Translations under genes and position numbers: made by a program
Source: an uncultured Burkholderiales bacterium
GTDB taxonomy: Bacteria > Pseudomonadota > Gammaproteobacteria > Burkholderiales > Burkholderiaceae_C
Assembly: GCA_903953985.1 (NCBI GenBank)
Contig: CAJBLW010000465.1
Location: forward strand, 1 to 11,476
Direction: 5' to 3'
DNA: 11,476 bases
Shown here: positions 6,787-11,476 of the stretch, one piece after another
How the letters are laid out: every line of letters begins with the position of its first letter
How positions within the stretch are numbered: the stretch's first letter is position 1
The notes under the pieces: model-generated
The model's input: the letters and a program-made list of their open reading frames with translations, nothing else
What the model was told of the DNA's origin: nothing
Database searches by the model: none

Positions 6787-7470
6787 ATGATTCAGCTCTA
6801 CATCGCCAACAAAAACTACTCGTCCTGGTCCATGCGCCCTTGGGTGCTGCTGCGTCAGGCGGGCATTGACTTTGAAGAGGTCTTTGTGCGCTTTGACAGC
6901 TTTGCGTCTGACTCGCAATTCAAGGCTGCGCTGAAAGACTTGAACCCGGTGGGCAAGGTGCCTGTGCTGGTGCACGATGGACTGGCCATTTGGGACACGC
7001 TGGCCATAGCCGAATATGTGGCCGAACAGTTCCCCGATAAAAAATTGTGGCCTCAAGAGCGTGCCGCCCGGGCTCGGGCTCGCAGCGTTTGTGCTGAGAT
7101 GCACAGCGGCTTTGCGGGCCTGCGCAGCGCCTGCCCCATGAACATCGAGGCGCATCTGCGCGAGGTTGGCGCTTTGGCGCTGCGCGATAAGCCCGCCGTT
7201 CGTGCCGACTTGGACCGTATTTGCAGCCTGTGGAGCGGTCTGCTGCGAGAGCACGGTGGCCCCATGCTGTTTGGTAACTTCACCGTGGCCGATGCCTACT
7301 TTGCCCCAGTGGTCATGCGCATCAAAACCTACGCCCTGCCCGTGCCGGCCGATGTGGCCGCCTACATGGAGCGCGTGTGCGCCCTGCCCGGCGTGCAAGC
7401 CTGGATTGAAGGGGCGCTGGCTGAGCAGGACTTCATCGACTTCGAAGAGCCCTTCCGAGTGGCTCGCTGA
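6787..7470 (+). CDS. Glutathione S-transferase family protein
   Basis: The 227-aa product has the usual two-domain GST layout. The N-terminal thioredoxin fold (residues 1-80) opens with LYIANKNYSSWSMRPW; Ser12 or Ser13 is the likely residue that activates glutathione. NPVGKVPVL carries the cis-proline (Pro59). D70-T71 in IWDTLAIAEYVAE stands where GSTs bind the gamma-glutamyl group, usually as E/D-S. An all-helical C-terminal domain (about 90-220) follows. It is cytosolic and probably conjugates or reduces small electrophiles with glutathione; the substrate is unknown. The ATG at 6787 has a good ribosome binding site. It ends 14 bp before cca, suggesting a two-gene operon. Confidence 0.93.
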   Translation: MIQLYIANKNYSSWSMRPWVLLRQAGIDFEEVFVRFDSFASDSQFKAALKDLNPVGKVPVLVHDGLAIWDTLAIAEYVAEQFPDKKLWPQERAARARARSVCAEMHSGFAGLRSACPMNIEAHLREVGALALRDKPAVRADLDRICSLWSGLLREHGGPMLFGNFTVADAYFAPVVMRIKTYALPVPADVAAYMERVCALPGVQAWIEGALAEQDFIDFEEPFRVAR

Positions 7471-7484
7471 GCCAAGAGGTGGCC

Positions 7485-8738
7485 ATGCAAGTGTTTGTCG
7501 TCGGCGGTGCGGTGCGGGATGCCTTGATGGGCCAGAGCGTGAACGACCGCGATTGGGTGGTGGTGGGCAGCACGCCCGAAGCCATGATCGCTCAAGGATT
7601 CATGCCCGTGGGCAAAGACTTTCCGGTGTTTTTGCACCCCAAAAGTCGCGAGGAATATGCCCTCGCCCGCACCGAGCGCAAAACAGCGCGGGGCTACAAA
7701 GGCTTTGCAGTGCAGGCCGACCCTGGCGTCACCCTCGAAGAAGACCTGGCCCGGCGCGACCTCACCGTCAACGCCATGGCGGTGCCCGAGGCGCTGGCCC
7801 ATGCGCTGCCTAACGAGTGGGCTGATCAGATCGTCGACCCCTATGGTGGCGCGCGTGATCTGCAAGCCAAGGTGCTGCGCCATGTCACCGAAGCTTTTGC
7901 CGAAGACCCGGTGCGCATCCTGCGCGTGGCACGCTTTGCGGCGCGCTTTGCCAATTTCAGCGTGGCTGACGAAACCATGGCGTTGATGCGCCAGATGGTC
8001 GAGGACGGCGAAGTGGACCACTTGGTGCCCGAGCGCGTCTGGCAAGAACTGTCAAAGGGGCTGATGAGCCAGAAGCCGTCACGCATGTTCGAGGTGTTGC
8101 GCGACTGCGGTGCCCTGCGCGTGTTGCTGCCCGAACTGGACCGCCTTTGGGGCGTGCCGCAACGCGCGGAGTACCACCCCGAAGTGGACACGGGCGTGCA
8201 CATGATGCTGGTGATGGACATGGCTGCGCGGTTGAAAATGCCGCAGCCCGTGCGCGTGGCCTGCCTGATGCACGACTTGGGCAAAGGCACCACACCCACC
8301 GACGTATTGCCACGCCACATTGGCCACGAAGGCCGCAGCGTGAAGCTTTTGCAAAAGGTGTGCGAGCGCCTGCGCGTGCCAACGGATTGCAAGGAACTCG
8401 CTGAGGTGGTGGCGCGTGAACACGGCAACATCCACCGCAGCGCTGAGCTGGGATCAGAAGCCTTGATGCGCTTGCTGGAACGCTGCGACGCCATTCGTCA
8501 ACCTGGGCGTTTTGAGCGGGTGTTGCAAGCGTGTGAGTGCGATGCGCGGGGGCGGCTGGGGTTTGAAGAGGCGTCTTACCCGCAAGCCGAGCGCTTACTG
8601 AAAGCCCAACAGGCTGCGTTGTCCATCGACACGGCGCCGATCGCGCAAGCGGCGGCCCAAGCAGGCTTGACTGGCCCAAAGATCGGCGAGCAAATCACCC
8701 AGGCGCGGGTCCGGGCGATTCAGCAAATGGCGAATTGA
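7485..8738 (+). CDS. cca: Multifunctional CCA tRNA nucleotidyltransferase (HD-domain form)
   Basis: The 417-aa protein matches the long bacterial class II CCA-adding enzyme. It has VVGGAVRDALMG (residues 5-16), the metal-binding D21-x-D23 in NDRDWVVVG, RRDLTVNAMA (90-99), DPYGGARDL (118-126) and EDPVRILRVARFAARF (140-155). The C-terminal part has an HD-type domain with HTGVHMM-like spacing (H239) and CLMHDLGKGTT (H263-D264), as in the E. coli type that also has phosphodiesterase/phosphatase activity. It adds or repairs the 3' CCA of tRNAs without a template. I chose the ATG at 7485, preceded by AAGAGG (7474-7479, 5-nt spacing), over a GTG at 7479 that falls within that site. It follows the GST gene by 14 bp and is followed by repeat copy B. 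Confidence 0.96.
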   Translation: MQVFVVGGAVRDALMGQSVNDRDWVVVGSTPEAMIAQGFMPVGKDFPVFLHPKSREEYALARTERKTARGYKGFAVQADPGVTLEEDLARRDLTVNAMAVPEALAHALPNEWADQIVDPYGGARDLQAKVLRHVTEAFAEDPVRILRVARFAARFANFSVADETMALMRQMVEDGEVDHLVPERVWQELSKGLMSQKPSRMFEVLRDCGALRVLLPELDRLWGVPQRAEYHPEVDTGVHMMLVMDMAARLKMPQPVRVACLMHDLGKGTTPTDVLPRHIGHEGRSVKLLQKVCERLRVPTDCKELAEVVAREHGNIHRSAELGSEALMRLLERCDAIRQPGRFERVLQACECDARGRLGFEEASYPQAERLLKAQQAALSIDTAPIAQAAAQAGLTGPKIGEQITQARVRAIQQMAN

Positions 8739-8793
8739 TGCAATTCGTCACCTGGATTTTTCAACAATGGCGAGAAGAGCCATCCATCTGCCA

Positions 8794-8857
8794 CCTTGGA
8801 CTTGATCCGGGGTCCATGGTGTTCCAACTATGGATCCCGCATACCGTGCGGGATGAC
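8794..8857. repeat. Palindromic intergenic repeat, copy B (related to 557-629)
   Basis: Located between convergent cca and trxC. Arm 1 is CCTTGGA (8794-8800) with TCCGGGG (8806-8812), using two G-U pairs, with the same CTTGA loop as copy A. The central arm is CCATG (8814-8818) with TATGG (8829-8833). Arm 3 is TCCCGCA (8835-8841) with TGCGGGA (8847-8853), and ATGAC follows as in copy A. The outer stem is largely lost. The arm 3 stem differs in sequence from copy A yet still pairs. Orientation is the same as copy A. Confidence 0.78.
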
Positions 8858-8883
8858 TGAAAAAGGGATACCCGCACAACACA

Positions 8884-9330
8884 TCAAAAATGCGAGCGCG
8901 TCCAGTCGGCGATGTCTTGCGCCGTGCGAAAAGCACCGGCCTGGCGGGCGACTTCCTTGCCCCCGACAAACAAGGCCAAAGTGGGGATGCTGCGGATGTT
9001 GAAGCGTGCTGATAAGGCCTGCGCTTCTTCGGTATTGAGTTTAGCCACCCGAACATCGGGCTCCAACAAAACTGCTGCTTGCTCGTAGGCCGGAGCCATC
9101 AAGCGACAAGGGCCGCACCAAGGGGCCCAAAAGTCCACCAACACAGGCACATGGCTGCGGCCAATGTGTTTGTCGAAGCTGGTGGCGTCAAGCGCCAGCG
9201 GATGGCCATTAAAAAGTGCTTGGTGACATTGTCCGCAATCGGGTGCGTTGCGTGTGTCGGCCACACGCACCCGGTTGGTGGTGTGGCAATGCGGGCAAAC
9301 AATGTGCAAAGCGTCTGCTGAAACAGTCAT
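8884..9330 (-). CDS. trxC: Thioredoxin 2 (TrxC type, with zinc-binding N-terminus)
   Basis: The 148-aa product has an N-terminal zinc ribbon with two Cys pairs, C12-PH-C15 and C32-GQ-C35, followed by a thioredoxin domain. The domain carries the active site WCGPC (residues 71-75; redox cysteines C72 and C75) and SIPTL with the conserved cis-proline. The extra zinc motif is what separates thioredoxin 2 from thioredoxin 1. It reduces protein disulfides in the cytoplasm. In E. coli trxC is under OxyR; I see no clear OxyR site here. The ATG at 9330 is preceded by a purine-rich GGGGGA at 9335-9340; a longer frame to 9381 adds unrelated residues. It lies 96 bp downstream of infA on the same strand. 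Confidence 0.95.
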   Translation of the reverse strand: MTVSADALHIVCPHCHTTNRVRVADTRNAPDCGQCHQALFNGHPLALDATSFDKHIGRSHVPVLVDFWAPWCGPCRLMAPAYEQAAVLLEPDVRVAKLNTEEAQALSARFNIRSIPTLALFVGGKEVARQAGAFRTAQDIADWTRSHF

Positions 9331-9390
9331 GAAATCCCCCGTGTTTAAAAAATCACTTGGGGGCCATGATCCGCAATTCAAGCGCCTGGC

Positions 9391-9410
9391 GCGTTGACTC
9401 AGGTCAACGC
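9391..9410. terminator. Hairpin between infA and trxC
   Basis: GCGTTGAC (9391-9398) and GTCAACGC (9403-9410) form a perfect 8-bp stem with loop TCAG. It starts about 16 bp downstream of the infA stop in the direction of transcription. No T-run follows on the minus strand, so it may be a weak or Rho-assisted terminator, an mRNA-stabilising hairpin, or an operator in front of trxC. Confidence 0.4.
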
Positions 9411-9426
9411 CATCAACCGGACAGGA

Positions 9427-9687
9427 TTAACGAGCCGGTGGACGGCGCGGCGCCATCGGTGCGCGGCCAGCCAAGTGACGGAAGCTGATGCGGCCTTTGC
9501 TCAAGTCATATGGCGAGAGTTCCAGCGTCACGCGGTCACCCGCCAAAATGCGGATGTGGTTCTTGCGCATCTTGCCGGCCGAATAGGCAATCAGTTGGTG
9601 ACCGTTGTCCAGCGTCACGCGAAAACGCGTATCGGGCAAGACTTCGTTGACCACGCCCATCAGTTCAATCAGTTCTTCTTTAGCCAT
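9427..9687 (-). CDS. infA: Translation initiation factor IF-1 (extended form)
   Basis: The 86-aa product is an S1/OB-fold protein with the hallmark IF-1 sequence: MAKEELIELMGVVNEVLPDTRF at the N-terminus, GKMRKNHIRILAGD in the middle, and SPYDLSKGRISFRH near residue 70. It binds the 30S A site during initiation. Most IF-1 proteins end near residue 72; this one has about 15 more residues with four Arg and four Pro. Betaproteobacteria often carry a second infA copy of this longer kind besides the one in the ribosomal-protein cluster (from memory). No ribosomal-protein genes are adjacent here, which fits that copy. The ATG at 9687 lies 14 bp after the stop of the 71-aa gene. Confidence 0.95.
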   Translation of the reverse strand: MAKEELIELMGVVNEVLPDTRFRVTLDNGHQLIAYSAGKMRKNHIRILAGDRVTLELSPYDLSKGRISFRHLAGRAPMAPRRPPAR

Positions 9688-9701
9688 TTAAAACGTCTTT
9701 C

Positions 9702-9917
9702 TCAAAGCAGGATCGGTTTGGAAGTCTGGCGCTCTACCCACAATTTGCCTTCATCGAGGGCGTATTGGCTGGCGGCGTCAGGCGTTGCAAATTCGGGCAC
9801 AAACCGCATCACGCGGTCGGTGCTGGCACTGCCACGGCCACTGGCCACGGACACTTGCGCGCCAAATGCGCCATTGGGCAAAGCCCTGGAACACGGTTGA
9901 ATTCGGAATTTTCCCAT
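9702..9917 (-). CDS. Small hypothetical protein upstream of infA (71 aa)
   Basis: I do not recognise a named family. The product begins MGKFRIQPCSRALPNGAFGA and includes VSVASGRGSASTDRVMRF, then FATPDAASQYALDEGKLWV. This looks like a compact alpha/beta domain, with a hydrophilic, conserved-looking centre (GRGSxxTDRVMRF) that resembles small uncharacterised proteins of Comamonadaceae. No membrane segment or signal is present. The ATG at 9917 is chosen because the coherent sequence starts there; a further ATG at 9953 would add 12 residues. Neither has a good Shine-Dalgarno. It is probably the first gene of the transcript that continues into infA, 14 bp downstream. Confidence 0.7.
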   Translation of the reverse strand: MGKFRIQPCSRALPNGAFGAQVSVASGRGSASTDRVMRFVPEFATPDAASQYALDEGKLWVERQTSKPILL

Positions 9918-9955
9918 GGAGATGGGTTGGTGTGAACAGTAGTGAATAGTCATGT

Positions 9956-9961
9956 ATTTTA
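9956..9961 (-). promoter_or_regulatory. Putative -10 element upstream of the 71-aa gene and infA
   Basis: On the minus strand TAAAAT (5 of 6 to TATAAT) would place a transcript start near 9948-9950, about 31-33 nt before the ATG at 9917. No good -35 is found at the right distance, so the call is weak. Confidence 0.3.
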
Positions 9962-10019
9962 ACGAAGGGGGTCGCACCGCTTGGCTGGCCCTCTTGGAGG
10001 CTGCGCAGCGGCACGGGTC

Positions 10020-10039
10020 TTGGCATGTCCTGATGCCAA
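10020..10039. repeat. Perfect 7-bp hairpin/dyad TTGGCAT-N6-ATGCCAA
   Basis: TTGGCAT (10020-10026) and ATGCCAA (10033-10039) flank GTCCTG. It lies about 60 bp upstream of the putative -10 of the 71-aa/infA block. The size and spacing would fit either a dimeric regulator site or an RNA hairpin. Confidence 0.45.
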
Positions 10040-10178
10040 AAAGTGCCCCCATGAGCAAGCCACAAGGCCTGCCAAACCACAGCACCGTGCAGAGGTGCAT
10101 GAAAAAGGAAGCAAAAAATCGTCTGGGCCCAGCTTAGGTAAGCATGGCGGGCGATGTGCACAGTGGAGGACAAGACTG

Positions 10179-10198
10179 GCATCCCTCTGCCGGGATGC
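10179..10198. repeat. Perfect 7-bp hairpin GCATCCC-N6-GGGATGC
   Basis: GCATCCC (10179-10185) and GGGATGC (10192-10198) flank TCTGCC. It lies about 100 bp downstream of the DUF2905 gene on the minus strand. No T-run follows, so it is not a classical terminator. Confidence 0.45.
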
Positions 10199-10300
10199 GC
10201 TATCGGCTCGCAAGGAGCTAGATGGGCATAAGTCGCCAATGGCGTGTCGCACTGTAACACGTTCGTGTTGAAGGCCTCCAACCTCTGCGTCACCCGGGCC

Positions 10301-10495
10301 TCATACCCACCGTGCAATCGCTGCAGCCACCATGCTGAGCAGCAAGGTGCTGGTCAGCGGGATGAACCACTCGCGTCCAAACAAGCGGAAGCGGAAATCA
10401 CCGGGCAAACGGCCAAAGCCAAATTTTTGCAACCATTTCTGCAAGCCACTGAAAATAATCAGGGCCAAAAACACGACGATGAGCCAACGCAACAT
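10301..10495 (-). CDS. DUF2905 small membrane protein (64 aa)
   Basis: The product matches the DUF2905 pattern. An N-terminal membrane segment (MLRWLIVVFLALIIFSGL) is followed by a short basic linker with the family hallmark GFGRLPGDFRF, then a second membrane segment (about residues 46-64, IPLTSTLLLSMVAAAIARW). It should be an inner-membrane protein with two helices; function is unknown in the family. The ATG at 10495 has AAGG about 7 nt upstream. It starts 19 bp after the methyltransferase stop, so the two are probably co-transcribed. Confidence 0.9.
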   Translation of the reverse strand: MLRWLIVVFLALIIFSGLQKWLQKFGFGRLPGDFRFRLFGREWFIPLTSTLLLSMVAAAIARWV

Positions 10496-10514
10496 AAGCT
10501 TGCCTTGACCCCGT

Positions 10515-11476
10515 TTACAGGCGATGTGACCGGTCACCCCGGGCAAAACCCTGGGCAACCCAATCGGATGATGTGGCGAACCCGACCACTTTGAACAATT
10601 CGCCCATTTCGTGCTCATTGACCAGGCGCTGCGCCTGGCTGCGCTCGGCCAGGCCGGCGCTTGACATGCGCTCAGCCAAGCCCAGATTCAGTAAAAACCA
10701 GGCTTGGCTGGCATAGCCCAGCACATGCAGCCCTGCGTTTTGCCCCGCCAATGCCACGCCCGTGAAGTTGACATGGGCCGTGATGTCTTTTTGGCCCACC
10801 GCCAACAGCGGGTTGTCGTCGGCCTGGTGCAATTGGTGGCACATGACGGTGCCCATGTGGCGCTGCGGGTGAAAGAATTCGGCCTCGGGGAAACCGTAAT
10901 CTAGGAAAAAAGCCGCCCCGCCCCGGCCCGCCAAGAGCCGCTCGGCCAAGCTGGTGATGAAGGCCTCGGCCTGGGGGTGGATCTCTGTCAGGTAATCGTG
11001 CTCGCCTTCAATGTCCACAGGCGGGCGAAGTTCGGTGAATCGGTCTTGCCAGGCAAAGCCACGGACCTCACCCTCGGTCACGTTGACCACACCGCGCTCA
11101 TGCCAGACGCCTTGCGTGCGCTGCAAAAGTTGCACCGGCATGGCGTCGAGCACCTCATTGCCCAGCACCACGCCCTCGATGGCATCGGGCCAGGCGTCGA
11201 GCCAGCGCACTTTGGCAGCATGTTTGAGCAAGGTGTCGGCCTGCCGGGCGCGCAAGCTGCCCGACAAATCGATGATGGTGTAACACCGCACCGCATCGTC
11301 CAGACTGTCCAGCAGTTGCAGGGCCAGTGCCCCGGTGCCCGCACCAAACTCCCAAACTTCGTCGCTGCCCGTGGCCTGCAGCGCCTGGCGCACCTGCACG
11401 GCCAGTGTTTGGCCAAACAGTGGGGACATGCCAGGCGCGGTCACAAAATCGCTCCCCGATGAGGGCATGGCTCCAA
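10515..11476 (-). CDS. SAM-dependent methyltransferase, MidA/NDUFAF7 family (5' partial)
   Basis: The frame stays open to the window edge. The sequence before the ATG at 11468 (encoding Gly-Ala) continues a family-like GAMPSSGSDFVTAP, so that ATG is internal and roughly the first 70 residues lie outside the window. Visible motifs are GSDFVTAPGMSPLFG, the SAM-binding EFGAGTGAL, LGNEVLDAMPV, FFLDYGFP and GQKDITAHVNF, all typical of COG1565 proteins. The mitochondrial relative NDUFAF7 methylates an arginine in complex I subunit NDUFS2; the bacterial target is not established. It is followed closely by the DUF2905 gene. Confidence 0.9.
   Translation of the reverse strand, partial: GAMPSSGSDFVTAPGMSPLFGQTLAVQVRQALQATGSDEVWEFGAGTGALALQLLDSLDDAVRCYTIIDLSGSLRARQADTLLKHAAKVRWLDAWPDAIEGVVLGNEVLDAMPVQLLQRTQGVWHERGVVNVTEGEVRGFAWQDRFTELRPPVDIEGEHDYLTEIHPQAEAFITSLAERLLAGRGGAAFFLDYGFPEAEFFHPQRHMGTVMCHQLHQADDNPLLAVGQKDITAHVNFTGVALAGQNAGLHVLGYASQAWFLLNLGLAERMSSAGLAERSQAQRLVNEHEMGELFKVVGFATSSDWVAQGFARGDRSHRL

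Larger units (their letters stand above)
9918..10300. other. 383-bp gene-poor region with several hairpins
   Basis: No gene in this stretch is convincing. It should hold the promoter of the 71-aa gene-infA block and the end of the midA-DUF2905 transcript. Visible structures are three perfect hairpins (10020-10039, 10179-10198, 10256-10269), a -10-like TAAAAT on the minus strand (9956-9961), and an A-run after CTGGGCCCAG on the minus side (10113-10132). No tRNA fold or T-loop signature was found on either strand. An uncharacterised small RNA or a regulated leader is possible. Confidence 0.5.

Noticed and set aside
6579..6788. 69-aa minus-strand open frame upstream of the GST gene
   Set aside because: It is built from the CTCTTCG repeat and the right arm of the inverted repeat; its composition reflects repeats, not selection for protein.
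7957..8679. 240-aa open frame antisense to cca
   Set aside because: Arg/Pro/Ala-rich antisense shadow of a well-supported cca gene.
10113..10132. Possible minus-strand terminator: CTGGGCCCAG followed by a T-run
   Set aside because: The palindrome has no room for a loop; only a 3-bp stem remains with a 4-nt loop, too weak to call.
9952..10137. 61-aa plus-strand open frame in the gene-poor region
   Set aside because: Codon use is not impossible, but there is no Shine-Dalgarno, no recognised similarity and it overlaps the likely minus-strand promoter. Kept only as a possibility.
9778..10317. 179-aa minus-strand open frame spanning the gene-poor region
   Set aside because: Overlaps the better 71-aa gene in another frame and has Trp/His/Cys-rich, low-coherence sequence.
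11466..11468. ATG at 11468 (minus) as the methyltransferase start
   Set aside because: Family proteins have about 70 residues before this point and the frame remains open and family-like to the window edge.

Overview
The window looks like chromosomal DNA of a betaproteobacterium, most likely Burkholderiales near Comamonadaceae (Limnohabitans/Rhodoferax-like). This rests on the high G+C, G/C-ending codons, the style of the encoded proteins, an extended IF-1, an HD-domain CCA enzyme and a PHA-granule-region-type small protein. It is an inference from pattern recognition; no database search was possible. Both ends cut through genes: a lytic transglycosylase on the left and a MidA/NDUFAF7-type methyltransferase on the right.

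Layout, left to right. (1) The C-terminal catalytic part of a soluble lytic transglycosylase (+). (2) A convergent gap holding a cloverleaf-like palindromic repeat (copy A). (3) A minus-strand pair: an orphan molybdopterin oxidoreductase followed by a 98-aa PHA-system-like protein. (4) A divergent promoter region, then a tight plus-strand operon: M20 amidohydrolase, M14/DUF2817 metallopeptidase-like protein and an atypical SDR (NDUFA9-like). The last two genes overlap by ATGA. (5) A 303-bp gap with a perfect 24-bp inverted repeat and a 7-bp tandem repeat. (6) A plus-strand pair: glutathione S-transferase and cca. (7) A second convergent gap with copy B of the palindromic repeat. (8) A minus-strand block: the MidA-like methyltransferase and a DUF2905 small membrane protein; then, after a 383-bp gap, a 71-aa hypothetical protein, infA (IF-1) and trxC (thioredoxin 2).

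Most genes are housekeeping or general metabolism: murein turnover, tRNA 3'-end maturation, translation initiation, thiol redox, glutathione chemistry and amide/peptide hydrolysis. I see no CRISPR array, tRNA, rRNA, insertion sequence, phage module or defence cassette. No clear new multi-gene system stands out. The most unusual signals are non-coding. Two diverged copies of one palindromic element keep their pairing through base changes on both sides of a stem, and both lie between convergent genes. A separate 76-bp element has perfect 24-bp inverted arms. A 383-bp gene-poor stretch upstream of the infA block carries three separate hairpins.
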